20,247 bases of DNA from CAZAGT01 sp964484515 (GTDB lineage: Bacteria > Desulfobacterota > DSM-4660 > Desulfatiglandales > HGW-15): contig CAZAGT010000047.1 of assembly GCA_964484515.1 (NCBI GenBank), positions 1 through 20,247 of the forward strand, read 5' to 3'. This document shows positions 1 to 8,817 of this stretch, one piece after another (positions within the stretch are counted from its first letter, which is position 1; each line of letters starts with the position of its first letter). A program made the translations under genes and the position numbers. The notes under the pieces were generated by a model, which made no database searches, was not told where the DNA came from, and saw only the letters and a program-made list of their open reading frames with translations.

Positions 1-1
1 C

Positions 2-3000
2 CTCCGAACGCTGCCGAAGGAAGGCCTGATCGCGGCGATCGAATATCTTGAAGCGGGCGAGGAGATCGAGCGCGCCAGGCTGCTGGAAAGGCTTGAGATC
101 GATGGGTATCTCCGGACGTCTCTGGTAGAAGAACTGGGTGACTATGCGGTTCGGGGCGGCGTGGTCGACGTCTATCCACCCCTTTACAACGACCCGGTCA
201 GATTGGAATTCTGGGGCGACCAACTCGAATCTATTCGGTACTTTGACCCATTGAGTCAACGCTCACGGGATCCGATCAAGGAATTGGTCCTTCTGCCGGC
301 GAGTGAAATCGTCTTTGAGCACGAGAACGTCGAGCGGGCGAGATCCATGGGTCGATTGCCCAACCCGACCGGCGAGGGGAGGGCCTTTCCAGGTCATGAG
401 GCGTGGCTCAATCACTTCTACAGTGGACTCAGTACCGTGTTTGACTATTTCCCCGAAAACGGCCTTTTGATTCTGCTCGAACCCCATCGGCAAGAGGTGG
501 AGAGGAACAAGTTTGAGGAACGGTATGCGCGGGAGATCGAGAAATACCGGCAAGAAGCCGCGGAACGCGGGTCCCCCTTTCCTGAGACGGAAGGACTCCT
601 GATGAGCGCGGCCGAAACGCGGGCCCGGCTGGCTGAATACCAACAGGTCAAATTAAGCCGACTGGCGGTTGATAGGCCGGGTGAAACGTCTGCAAACAAT
701 CTACAGATCGAAGACATCTCCGAGGTCGGGGATGAGCTGGATCTTCAGCTTGCCGGTAAGGGCCGCGTATCGATGGCGCCGTTGGCTGAGAAGATCTCGC
801 ACTGGATCAATCTCGGTTCACGGGTCATCTTGGTGTGCCGAACCGAGCAACAAGCCCACCGGCTGCGCGAGATCCTTGCCAACTACCGAGTAGAGGTGGA
901 CGAATTCGTATCGAGTTGGGACCAGGTCTCCCGTGGTGTTGGGCTGAGCATCTGTATCGGCCGCCTCTCGCGGGGCTTCGCCTGGCCTTCGCTAGGGATC
1001 TGCGTGGTCAGCGAAGACGAGATCTTCGGCGCCAAGAGGCGTCATCGTACGGCCAAGCGGGTTGGCGAGGCGGGGCTCAACTGGACCTCCTTCAGTCAGC
1101 TAAAGGCTGGGGATCTAGTGGTCCATCAGGATCACGGGATCGGTCGCTACGGCGGTTTGCGCAAGATGGAGATCGAGGAGAAGGTCAACGACTTCGCCAT
1201 CATCGAGTATGCCCAAAGAGACCGGCTCTATGTCCCCGCCGACCGGATCAGTGTCCTCCAGAAATATGTTGGTGCCGATGAGCAGTCACCCAAGCTGGAT
1301 CAACTCGGGGGACGTTCGTGGGATTTGGTCAAGAAAAAGGCCAAGAAATCGATCAGGGAAATCGCCAAGCAGCTGATCGAGATCTATGCGGTCCGGAAAT
1401 ACCGCAAGGGATTCGCCTTCTCCGCTCCCGACAATACCCTGCGGGAATTCGAGGCCACGTTTGAGCACGAGGAGACGCCTGATCAGGTCAAGGCGATTGA
1501 AGAGGTCCTGGCGGACATGTGCTCTGAGCGACCCATGGATCGTCTGATATGCGGCGACGTGGGATACGGCAAAACCGAGGTGGCGATCCGGGCCGCCTTC
1601 AAGGCTGCCATGGATGGGAAGCAGACGGCGTTGCTCGTGCCGACGACCGTGCTGGCGGAACAGCATTACGAGACATTTTCAAAGCGGCTGGGGCCCTATG
1701 GGATCGAGGTGGCTGTGCTCAGCCGCTTCAAGACGCGTACAGAGCAAAAGGAGATCCTAGCCAGGGTGAGATCGGCGAAGATCGACGTCTTGATAGGGAC
1801 GCATCGTATTCTTCAAAAAGACGTCAACTTTAGAGACTTTGGTCTTCTCATTATCGACGAAGAGCAGCGCTTCGGGGTCAAACAGAAAGAGATCCTCAAG
1901 CGCTACCGTGCCCTGGTCGATGTCCTGGCGCTGACGGCCACGCCGATTCCCCGGACGTTGCACCTATCGCTGATGGGGATCAGGGACCTCAGCATTATTG
2001 AAACGCCACCCGAGGACCGCTTGGCCATCCAAAGCTATCTTTCCCCTTATGACGAACCGACGGTCAAGGATGCCATCGAATTTGAATTGGAGCGCGGCGG
2101 GCAGGTGTTTTTCGTTCACAACCGCGTTCAAACGATCGGTCAGATCGCCGACGGTTTGATGCGATTGATCCCACATGCGCGATTTGCCGTTGCCCACGGT
2201 CAGATGAAGGCAAAAGAACTCGAAGAGACCATGATTTGCTTCCTGCAGAGAGAAATTGATGTCCTGGTCTGTACGACGATCATCGAATCAGGGCTCGATA
2301 TCCCCACGGTTAATACGATCATTATCAACGAGGTGGACCGGTTCGGGCTGTCGCAATTGTATCAGCTGCGGGGACGGGTCGGCCGCGCCAAGGAGAATGC
2401 GTACGCCTACCTGCTGCTCTCGAATCGCTCCGAATTGAGCCACGACGCCGAGAAGCGGCTGCGAGCCCTAATGGATTTTTCACACCTGGGAGCAGGCATT
2501 CATCTCGCTATGCACGATCTCAGGATCAGAGGGGGCGGCAATATCCTTGGTTTCTCTCAGTCCGGGCACATTTCAGCTATCGGGTATGAGCTCTATCTGA
2601 AAATGGTCGAGCAGAGCATCGCAGAGCTCAAGGGCGAAGATTGGCACGAAGAGGTGAATCCGGAGATCAATGTCAACACGCCGGCGTATTTGCCGGCCGA
2701 ATATGTGTCGGACACCGATGTCCGCCTGAACCTTTACCGCCGCTTGTCCAGCCTCCGCGAGAGATCCGAGCTGGAAGCCATGATAGCAGAAATGCACGAT
2801 CGGTTTGGCCCGGCCCCTCGGGAGGTCTCCAATCTCTTGGGCGTTATGGCCGTCAGGTTGATCCTCAAAAGGGTGGGCATTGCGCGACTCGATGTCAGTG
2901 CCGGTAGCCTGTTGCTGACCTTCGCGCCACATACCAGTGCGAAACCGGAGAGGCTCGTGAACCTCGTGCGAACGAACCCCGGCCGCTACCGATTCCTTTC

Positions 3001-3115
3001 AGAGCAGAAACTGAAGATCAAGATCGACAGCCTAAGTCCCCTGGATGCGCTACGCGAGGCCGAGAGGATCCTTCCGCAGTTGGACGTCGAGGAAGGGGAT
3101 CTTGAGGTCCGGTGA
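2..3115 (+). CDS. mfd: Transcription-repair coupling factor Mfd (5'-truncated by window edge)
   Basis: ATP-dependent DNA translocase that removes RNA polymerase stalled at DNA lesions and recruits the UvrABC excision machinery. The reading frame is open from base 2, so 1037 residues are visible and only the N-terminal end lies outside the window (family members are about 1150 residues). Visible parts in order: a UvrB-homology region (bases ~2-700); a CarD-like RNA polymerase interaction domain at ~1110-1280 (LVVHQDHGIGRY); Walker A GDVGYGKT at 1553; the DEEQ box (IIDEEQRFG) near 1850; TATPIPRTL near 1935; the RGRVGR motif near 2370; and a C-terminal TRCF domain. All helicase motifs look intact. 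The next gene starts 219 bp downstream. Identity is seen directly from the motifs and is very secure. Confidence 0.98.
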   Translation, partial: LRTLPKEGLIAAIEYLEAGEEIERARLLERLEIDGYLRTSLVEELGDYAVRGGVVDVYPPLYNDPVRLEFWGDQLESIRYFDPLSQRSRDPIKELVLLPASEIVFEHENVERARSMGRLPNPTGEGRAFPGHEAWLNHFYSGLSTVFDYFPENGLLILLEPHRQEVERNKFEERYAREIEKYRQEAAERGSPFPETEGLLMSAAETRARLAEYQQVKLSRLAVDRPGETSANNLQIEDISEVGDELDLQLAGKGRVSMAPLAEKISHWINLGSRVILVCRTEQQAHRLREILANYRVEVDEFVSSWDQVSRGVGLSICIGRLSRGFAWPSLGICVVSEDEIFGAKRRHRTAKRVGEAGLNWTSFSQLKAGDLVVHQDHGIGRYGGLRKMEIEEKVNDFAIIEYAQRDRLYVPADRISVLQKYVGADEQSPKLDQLGGRSWDLVKKKAKKSIREIAKQLIEIYAVRKYRKGFAFSAPDNTLREFEATFEHEETPDQVKAIEEVLADMCSERPMDRLICGDVGYGKTEVAIRAAFKAAMDGKQTALLVPTTVLAEQHYETFSKRLGPYGIEVAVLSRFKTRTEQKEILARVRSAKIDVLIGTHRILQKDVNFRDFGLLIIDEEQRFGVKQKEILKRYRALVDVLALTATPIPRTLHLSLMGIRDLSIIETPPEDRLAIQSYLSPYDEPTVKDAIEFELERGGQVFFVHNRVQTIGQIADGLMRLIPHARFAVAHGQMKAKELEETMICFLQREIDVLVCTTIIESGLDIPTVNTIIINEVDRFGLSQLYQLRGRVGRAKENAYAYLLLSNRSELSHDAEKRLRALMDFSHLGAGIHLAMHDLRIRGGGNILGFSQSGHISAIGYELYLKMVEQSIAELKGEDWHEEVNPEINVNTPAYLPAEYVSDTDVRLNLYRRLSSLRERSELEAMIAEMHDRFGPAPREVSNLLGVMAVRLILKRVGIARLDVSAGSLLLTFAPHTSAKPERLVNLVRTNPGRYRFLSEQKLKIKIDSLSPLDALREAERILPQLDVEEGDLEVR

Positions 3116-3334
3116 GCGCCCTCAATCGTTCCTCTTCGGCGTCAACCGTTGGGTCCCATTAAACGTGCCGAGGTTAAAAACGCTTATCATTAGTAATTTC
3201 CAGCGATTGTCATCAGAGAGGGGACCAACTTTGGACTTGCTTTTTGTGACGTTGGTGATAAGCTAATACATTTAATTTCCGCTCTCCTCGGGTCCCTTAG
3301 GGACGGGAAGGGTCGGCTACGTGAGGCTTTTGCA
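3116..3334. other. Intergenic region between mfd and the parvulin gene, with 8-bp inverted repeat
   Basis: This 219-bp gap has no convincing gene. It is more AT-rich than its neighbours around 3170-3200 and 3240-3280. The octamer GCTTATCA (3182-3189) recurs in inverse as TGATAAGC (3256-3263). The second copy sits inside a weak promoter-like stretch. No T-run terminator for mfd is visible. Confidence 0.4.
3244..3272 (+). promoter_or_regulatory. Weak candidate sigma70 promoter for the foldase/rodZ/tyrS run
   Basis: TTGTGA (3244-3249), 17-bp spacer, TACATT (3267-3272). Each hexamer matches its consensus in about 4 of 6 positions. It lies in the AT-rich part of the gap upstream of the TTG start at 3335. 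Weak match; offered only because it is the best candidate in the gap. Confidence 0.28.
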
Positions 3335-4279
3335 TTGCGGACAACACCTGGAACGCGTCTTTATCTCCTGTTTGTGATACTCATCTCTCTAACGGCTTGC
3401 GACCTGCTGGGGGGGGCGGAAGACAAAGTGGTCATGAGCGTCGGTGATAAGCGGATCACAACGGAGGAACTGAAGGGGGATCTTAGGCGGCTCACGTTTG
3501 AATTGGGGATGACCGAGCATGAAACCAATGAGCTAATAGACCCGCTGGTCGAAAGAATCATAGATCACTATTTGATTTTGGAGTACGGTAAGCAAGAACG
3601 CATCGAGGTCTCCGCCCAAGAGCTCGACCAAGCGGTCAAAGAGATGCAAAGCGATTATCCCGAAGAGGCGTTTCAAGAGATGCTTTTGCACGGATATATC
3701 GATTTTGAGGAATGGAAAGAAAAACTGCGACAACAGCTGCTGGTCAAGAAGATTATTGAGCGCGCCTCCAGGACCCTGGACCCCGTAACCTCACGGGACA
3801 TCAGGGCATACTACGATTCGCATCGGGATGAGTTTAAGGAGCCGGCCGCAGTGCGTTTTCGTCAGATCGTGACGAAAAGCAAGGAGGAGGCCGATCAAGT
3901 CTTGAGGCGATTGAGGGACGGCGAAGATATGGGGGAGCTGGCCATGCGCTACTCGATCTCGCCGGAGGGAAAAAGGGCCGGCGAGGTCGGTTGGATAGCT
4001 AAGGGGGTCTTGGATGAATCGATGGAAAAGGTGCTGTTTTCGCTCCCGATTGGCAAGACGGGCCCCGTGGTTGAGTCCCCTTACGGTTATCATGTCTTCG
4101 AAGTGATGGCTCGGCGTCCGGAGGGATATAAAAGCCTGCCCGATGCGATGGCCGAGATTGAGGCTAAACTCCTGGAGGAGAAGAAGGAAGCGTTCTACCG
4201 CCAATGGTTGAAAGAACTGAGAAGCCTTTTCACGGTCAAAGTAAATCGAGAACTTCTAGAAAAGCTGGAGCTGGGATAG
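3335..4279 (+). CDS. Parvulin-type peptidyl-prolyl cis-trans isomerase lipoprotein (PrsA/SurA-like)
   Basis: Predicted envelope foldase that catalyses cis-trans isomerisation of Xaa-Pro bonds and helps exported proteins fold. The protein has 314 residues. The N-terminus has a short basic start, a hydrophobic stretch and the lipobox LTAC with Cys22, so it should be a lipoprotein. Residue +2 is Asp, which in enterobacteria causes inner-membrane retention; whether that rule holds here is unknown. A SurA_N-like helical region (~30-135) is followed by one rotamase domain (~140-250), including FRQIV, GEVGWI and SPYGYHVFEV. The TTG start is supported by GTGAGG (3321-3326), 8 bases upstream. The stop codon abuts the ATG of the next foldase gene, so the two are surely co-transcribed. 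Confidence 0.9.
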   Translation: MRTTPGTRLYLLFVILISLTACDLLGGAEDKVVMSVGDKRITTEELKGDLRRLTFELGMTEHETNELIDPLVERIIDHYLILEYGKQERIEVSAQELDQAVKEMQSDYPEEAFQEMLLHGYIDFEEWKEKLRQQLLVKKIIERASRTLDPVTSRDIRAYYDSHRDEFKEPAAVRFRQIVTKSKEEADQVLRRLRDGEDMGELAMRYSISPEGKRAGEVGWIAKGVLDESMEKVLFSLPIGKTGPVVESPYGYHVFEVMARRPEGYKSLPDAMAEIEAKLLEEKKEAFYRQWLKELRSLFTVKVNRELLEKLELG

Positions 4280-5257
4280 ATGGAGCGTGTAACCAAGATT
4301 TGGCCTCTCCTGTGGGGTGTGATCATTTCGGCGGTGGGTGTCCAACCTACCCTTGCGGCTGAGACATGCAATCGGGTCGTAGCGATCGTAAATAATGACG
4401 TCATCACCCTCCACGAGTTGAACAAGAAGATGAAGGAGGTGACCGGCCTGGCGCCGGAGGACCTCCGATTTCAAGATGAGGAACGGTATCTCCAGGCGCG
4501 CCGGAAGGTCCTGGAAATCATCATCAACGACCGAATCGCCCAAGAAAAGATCCGCGAGCTGGGTATCCAAGTGAGCGAAGAGCAGATTGATACGGCCATT
4601 GAGCAAATGAAAAGGGAAAACAAGCTGACCCAAGAGGACCTATTGGCCGGGCTCAAGCGAGAAGGAATCAGCTACGAGAAATATCGACAAAGAATCAAAC
4701 GGGACTTGGAGATATACAAGCTTATCAACTTCGAGGTGAAATCGAAGATCATCGTCAGAGATGAAGATATCGTTGCGTATTATGAGGAGAACAAAGATAA
4801 ATTCAGCAGTGAGGGACAAGTCCGCCTGGCAGGCATCTTCTTGATGCGGGAGGATCCGAAAGACGAGGGCGAGCTAGATGGGCTTACTCAGAAAGGGGAA
4901 GATATCCTGTCGAGGCTCAAGCAGGGCGAAAGCTTCGGGGATCTGGCCCGCGCCTTTTCACAAGGGCCAGGTGTGGATGAAGGGGGCGACCTGGGCACTT
5001 TCAAACTGAGCGATCTTGATCCAGCGCTCAGGAAGATCGTCAACGGCCTCCCCGCGGGGGGCGTGAGCGGCCTGATCGTTGCGTCAAATGGAGTCCAGAT
5101 CCTGAAGGTGGTTGAGAAACAGGGCGGTGAGTCAATGTCATTTGAGGATGTGCGGGACAAAATTTACAGCATCCTTTATCGGGAGGAGATGGACAAGCTC
5201 TACGCGGCTTGGATCAAGGAGCTGCGCGAGAGTTCCTATACGAAAACCATCTTTTGA
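4280..5257 (+). CDS. surA: SurA-like periplasmic chaperone / peptidyl-prolyl isomerase
   Basis: Periplasmic chaperone that would escort outer-membrane proteins to the assembly machinery. The protein has 325 residues, with a Sec signal peptide (hydrophobic core WPLLWGVIISAVG, probable cleavage after TLA near residue 26). A typical SurA N-terminal segment follows (VVAIVNNDVITLHEL), then a helical chaperone domain to about residue 160 and a single rotamase domain at ~170-280 (VRLAGIFLM, FSQGPGVDEGGDLG, ASNGVQILKV). E. coli SurA has two rotamase domains, so this is the shorter single-domain form common outside gammaproteobacteria. The ATG follows the upstream TAG with no gap. The two adjacent foldases are similar in architecture but differ in anchoring, one lipid-anchored and one soluble. 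Confidence 0.9.
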   Translation: MERVTKIWPLLWGVIISAVGVQPTLAAETCNRVVAIVNNDVITLHELNKKMKEVTGLAPEDLRFQDEERYLQARRKVLEIIINDRIAQEKIRELGIQVSEEQIDTAIEQMKRENKLTQEDLLAGLKREGISYEKYRQRIKRDLEIYKLINFEVKSKIIVRDEDIVAYYEENKDKFSSEGQVRLAGIFLMREDPKDEGELDGLTQKGEDILSRLKQGESFGDLARAFSQGPGVDEGGDLGTFKLSDLDPALRKIVNGLPAGGVSGLIVASNGVQILKVVEKQGGESMSFEDVRDKIYSILYREEMDKLYAAWIKELRESSYTKTIF

Positions 5258-5264
5258 GGATGAA

Positions 5265-5311
5265 GACGTTAGAATGAGGGAAGACCCGCTTCGGCTCCGA
5301 GGCCTAACGTC
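5265..5311. repeat. 8-bp inverted repeat downstream of surA
   Basis: GACGTTAG (5265-5272) and CTAACGTC (5304-5311) are perfect inverted repeats separated by 31 bp of GC-rich sequence. They could form a hairpin in the 178-bp gap between surA and rodZ. No T-run follows, so it is not a standard intrinsic terminator. It could be an mRNA processing or stability element, or an operator. Confidence 0.4.
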
Positions 5312-5435
5312 AGATCTGCTGTCGTACCTAGCCTTCTTTGTGGCCCTCCCGGAGGATAATCTCTTTCGACCAGCAACCACTTCTCCGGCATCTGCTGAGT
5401 CCGGACCTGAGCATTAACCGTGAGGTTATGACTTT

Positions 5436-6437
5436 ATGAATGACGAAGATTCCAGAATCCGTTTGCTCGACACCGACGAGAAGGAAGGGAGCCAGTTGGA
5501 CTCGTTGATGGAGGAAGAGTGGCAGGAAAAGGTTACAGGCCTAGGGATCCTCCTTAGGTCCGAGAGGGAAAAACGGGATGTGAGTATCGAACAGATCACG
5601 AAACTCACACGGCTCAGACGTCACTTCATAGAGGCCCTGGAGGCGGAAGACTGGAAGCACCTCCCGGCTCCGGTCTTCGTGCGCGGCTTTATCAGATCCT
5701 ACGCGCGTGCCCTCAATTTGGATGAGGACAAGGTCTTTGATCTCTACGAGGGCACGACCCCACCCGATATGTCCGTTCCCCAACCCGTTGTTGCCGCACC
5801 TGCCGCCCGAAAGATCCCCCTTTATGTTGTCGGGGCAGTCGTCCTGTTGGGGGTCCTCGTGGCGGTCTATTTTTGGAGAGGTGATCGCATTCCGGAGCCA
5901 CCCAAGACAGCACAGACGGAACCTATCGCCGAGAGGGCGGCATCCGTGGACGCAGGCGAGCAGGGCCCGACAAAAAACAAAGAGGAAGCCTTAACGGCGA
6001 TAGAGGAAGCCGTTAACGATCCCGACGCGAAAGTGGCCACGTTTTTAGATGACCTCTACAAGCCGACCGATACGGCGGCAGAAGAAAGTCTGACCGAATA
6101 CTTGACGACGGCTCAGGAGCCTACGGGTCCGAAGCCTTCAGGGACGGATGAATCGCCTGCAGCTCCTCCCACCGAGTTGTTGACCCTCAAAGGGATCGTC
6201 AAGACCAGGACGTGGGTCAAGATCTATGTGGACGATCAGCCCCCGAGGGAATTCATTTTTCAGCCGGGGAGCCGGCCGCAATGGAAAGCCAAGCGGGGAT
6301 TCAGTGTCGTAATCGGAAACGCGGCGGGCATCGACTTTGAATTCAATGGCGAAGAGATCAAGTCCCTTGGGAACCTTGGTCAGGTTGTCAGACTCAATTT
6401 TCCCGAAGATTTCGTTGCTCCCGGTCTAGAGGGCTAA
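5436..6437 (+). CDS. rodZ: RodZ-like cytoskeletal/cell-shape protein (HTH_25 and DUF4115)
   Basis: Bitopic membrane protein that links the MreB cytoskeleton to the elongation machinery in rod-shaped cells. The protein has 333 residues. A charged N-terminal tail precedes a Xre-type helix-turn-helix domain at ~36-104 (LGILLRSEREKRDVS, ITKLTRLRRHFIEALE). One transmembrane helix lies at ~127-147. A Pro/Thr/Glu-rich periplasmic linker runs to ~245, and a C-terminal beta domain of the DUF4115 type fills ~247-326 (WVKIYVDDQPPREF, GNAAGIDFEFNG). GTGAGG at 5420-5425 lies 10 bases before the ATG. tyrS begins 1 base after the stop. A generic HTH/DUF4115 protein of unknown role remains possible, but the architecture is classical RodZ. 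Confidence 0.88.
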   Translation: MNDEDSRIRLLDTDEKEGSQLDSLMEEEWQEKVTGLGILLRSEREKRDVSIEQITKLTRLRRHFIEALEAEDWKHLPAPVFVRGFIRSYARALNLDEDKVFDLYEGTTPPDMSVPQPVVAAPAARKIPLYVVGAVVLLGVLVAVYFWRGDRIPEPPKTAQTEPIAERAASVDAGEQGPTKNKEEALTAIEEAVNDPDAKVATFLDDLYKPTDTAAEESLTEYLTTAQEPTGPKPSGTDESPAAPPTELLTLKGIVKTRTWVKIYVDDQPPREFIFQPGSRPQWKAKRGFSVVIGNAAGIDFEFNGEEIKSLGNLGQVVRLNFPEDFVAPGLEG

Positions 6438-6438
6438 G

Positions 6439-7668
6439 TTGCAGAACGTCTTTGATACGCTTTTGGAACGCGGTTTTGTCGAACAGACGACCGATCGCGA
6501 CCAAATCCATGCGCTCCTTGAGAACAAGATCACTTGCTATATTGGCTTTGATCCCACGGCTAGGAGTTTGCATCTCGGCAGTCTCGTCCCCATTATGGCC
6601 TTGGCCCACATGCAACGAGCCGGGCACCGGCCGATTGCCCTCGTCGGTGGCGGGACGGCCATGGTGGGCGACCCCAGTGGCAAGACGGAGATGCGTCCTA
6701 TCATGGGAAAGGCGCAGATCGAGGAGAACGCGCAGGGGATCAAAGACCAGTTGTCGCGGTTCCTCGAATTCGGTGATGATAAGGCCCTCCTGCTCAATAA
6801 CGCTGAATGGCTGGCGGGTCTCAATTATATTGATTTCTTGCGGGATATCGGCAGGCATTTCAGTGTCAATAGGATGTTGGCGGCCGAAAGCTACCGAGCC
6901 AGACTCAAGACCGGACTCAACTTTATCGAGTTCAACTATATGTTGCTGCAAGCCTACGACTTCTGGCACCTCTATAAGAATTATGGTTGTTGCCTCCAGA
7001 TGGGCGGCAATGACCAATGGGGGAATATCCTAGCCGGCGCGGATTTGACGAGGCGGCTTGACGGTGCAATCCTCCACGGGATCACCTTTCCCCTCATTAC
7101 GACGTCCGCGGGCATCAAGATGGGCAAGACCCACGAGGGTGCCGTGTGGCTCGATCCAGATCTGACCTCACCCTACGAATACTATCAGTACTGGGTGAAT
7201 CAAGATGACAAGGACGTTGAACGCTTCTTGGCGCTTTTTACGTTTTTGCCGCTGGAAAAGGTTCGCCGGCTTGGATCGCGTGAAGGCGCGGATCTCAGAA
7301 AGGCGAAGGAGGTCCTGGCCTTTGAGGCGACCAGTCTCTGCCACGGCAGGGAGGAGGCGGACAAGGCCCACAAAGCCGCTGCCCAGCTCTTTGGGGGCGA
7401 CAAATCGGCCCTTTCAGACGCCGTGCCCAGCTATCGCATGAGCCCGGAGGAACTCCAGGAAGGCCTCATGGCCTACCTTTTGTTCGAAAAGGCCGGGCTT
7501 TGCAGGACGCGAGGTGAAGCGCGACGTCTCATTTCACAGGGAGGAGGGTACGTAAACGACAGAAGAATTGAGAACTTTGACCAAATCATCGATTCTGAGG
7601 ATTCACTTAACGACGCCATCATCTTGAGGGCCGGCAAGAAAAGGTATCTCAAGATTGACATCGGATAG
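6439..7668 (+). CDS. tyrS: Tyrosyl-tRNA synthetase
   Basis: Class I aminoacyl-tRNA synthetase that charges tRNA-Tyr with tyrosine in the cytosol. The protein has 409 residues, the usual size. Visible signatures are YIGFDPTA then HLGSL (HIGH motif, residues 45-48), VGDPSGK, the tyrosine/tRNA pocket motif GGNDQWGN, the KMSKS-equivalent KMGKT at 227-231, and a C-terminal S4 RNA-binding domain (~345-405, TRGEARRLISQGGGYVN). The start is TTG at 6439, one base after the rodZ stop, and GAGGG inside the rodZ end can serve as Shine-Dalgarno. Translation is probably coupled to rodZ. Confidence 0.97.
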   Translation: MQNVFDTLLERGFVEQTTDRDQIHALLENKITCYIGFDPTARSLHLGSLVPIMALAHMQRAGHRPIALVGGGTAMVGDPSGKTEMRPIMGKAQIEENAQGIKDQLSRFLEFGDDKALLLNNAEWLAGLNYIDFLRDIGRHFSVNRMLAAESYRARLKTGLNFIEFNYMLLQAYDFWHLYKNYGCCLQMGGNDQWGNILAGADLTRRLDGAILHGITFPLITTSAGIKMGKTHEGAVWLDPDLTSPYEYYQYWVNQDDKDVERFLALFTFLPLEKVRRLGSREGADLRKAKEVLAFEATSLCHGREEADKAHKAAAQLFGGDKSALSDAVPSYRMSPEELQEGLMAYLLFEKAGLCRTRGEARRLISQGGGYVNDRRIENFDQIIDSEDSLNDAIILRAGKKRYLKIDIG

Positions 7669-7684
7669 AGCGCGCCGCTTTTTT
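7669..7684 (+). terminator. Weak terminator-like hairpin after tyrS
   Basis: AGCG-CGC-CGCT is followed by a run of five or six T just after the tyrS stop codon. The stem is only 4 bp, so this would be an inefficient terminator or pause site. It would partly separate rpoH from the upstream run. Confidence 0.3.
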
Positions 7685-7836
7685 CGGATCGGGCAAGAGG
7701 AATGAGGATTACCGGTTGGAAACGAGCCGAGCGGCGAAGAAGACTGAGCACCTCTCTTGATTTCTCTTCATCTCCAGCCTAAGCTCCACCTGATATGGCC
7801 GCTCGGGCATGATCATGAATTTTGACACCGGATAAC

Positions 7837-8817
7837 ATGGCGAAGGCGCAAAAGAAGATACCCTTAAAAGAGGAGAGGCTGAACGGCAGTGTCGAGACGC
7901 TTGCGCCGGTGGCCAAGGCCGATCTGCGGCCGATGGTTCAAAAAGACCGGTCCCTGGTCCCCTACGATCCACTCCAACGGTATCTGCTCGAGATCAGGCA
8001 TTACAAACTGCTGACGAGAGAAGAGGAGACGGAGCTGGCAATTCGGGTCAGAGATCAAAAGGACCAGGAAGCTGCTTACAAACTGGTTACTTCGAACCTT
8101 CGACTTGTCGTCAAGATCGCGATGGACTTTCATCGGTATTGGACGAAAAGCCTGCTCGACCTTATTCAAGAGGGGAATGTCGGGCTGCTACAAGCCGTCA
8201 GGAAATTCGATCCGTATCGGGGCATTAAATTTTCCTATTATGCCTCGTTTTGGATCAAGGCCTACATGCTCAAATACATCATGGAGAACTGGAAGCTGGT
8301 AAAGATCGGAACAACCCAGACCCAACGCAAGCTATTTTTTAATCTGGCCAAGGAGAGAGACAAACTCATCGCGCAAGGCTTCGAACCCGAACCCAGGCTT
8401 TTGGCCGAGCGGCTCGACGTCAAAGAGGAAGAGATCGAGGAAATGAGCCAGAGGCTGGGTGGCGGTGAGATTTCCCTTAGCGCCCCTGTAAGCGATGACG
8501 GCAAGGAAGTCTACGGCTCATTTTTGCCGGATCCGAGCGCAGCCATCGATGACAGGATCTCGGAGGAGCAAAACCGACAACTGCTCCTGCGCAAGCTAGA
8601 AGAATACCGGGATAGATTCTCAGGAAAGGAGTTGGATATCTTCGACAACCGGATAATGTCCGATAACCCATTGACATTACAAGAGCTTGGCGACAAATAC
8701 CACATCTCTCGCGAGCGGGTCCGCCAGATCCAGGAGAGGATCGTCAAGAACATCAAGAAATGGCTCACGGATGAAATCCCAGGCTTCGAAGAGAACTTCG
8801 CAAGCTTCATCAAATGA
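7837..8817 (+). CDS. rpoH: RNA polymerase sigma factor RpoH-family (sigma-32 type)
   Basis: Alternative sigma factor that would direct RNA polymerase to heat-shock/stress promoters. From the ATG at 7837 the protein has 326 residues. Region 1.2/2 is clear (YLLEIRHYKLLTREEETELA; SNLRLVVKIAMDFHRYW; LIQEGNVGLLQAVRKFDPYRG; FSYYASFWIKAYML). It carries the RpoH-box-like QRKLFFNLAKER, which separates RpoH from RpoD. Region 4 ends with the helix-turn-helix ELGDKYHISRERVRQIQERI. An in-frame TTG at 7822 could add five residues, but neither start has a good Shine-Dalgarno; the ATG is preferred. The stop overlaps the next ATG (ATGA), so the TPR lipoprotein is translationally coupled to the sigma factor. 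Confidence 0.92.
   Translation: MAKAQKKIPLKEERLNGSVETLAPVAKADLRPMVQKDRSLVPYDPLQRYLLEIRHYKLLTREEETELAIRVRDQKDQEAAYKLVTSNLRLVVKIAMDFHRYWTKSLLDLIQEGNVGLLQAVRKFDPYRGIKFSYYASFWIKAYMLKYIMENWKLVKIGTTQTQRKLFFNLAKERDKLIAQGFEPEPRLLAERLDVKEEEIEEMSQRLGGGEISLSAPVSDDGKEVYGSFLPDPSAAIDDRISEEQNRQLLLRKLEEYRDRFSGKELDIFDNRIMSDNPLTLQELGDKYHISRERVRQIQERIVKNIKKWLTDEIPGFEENFASFIK

Noticed and set aside
5112..5417. 101-codon frame on the + strand after surA
   Set aside because: Largely overlaps surA in another frame; the part beyond surA is not protein-like.
7745..7836. Heat-shock (sigma32) promoter upstream of rpoH
   Set aside because: CTTGAT occurs but no CCCCAT-like -10 element at suitable spacing.
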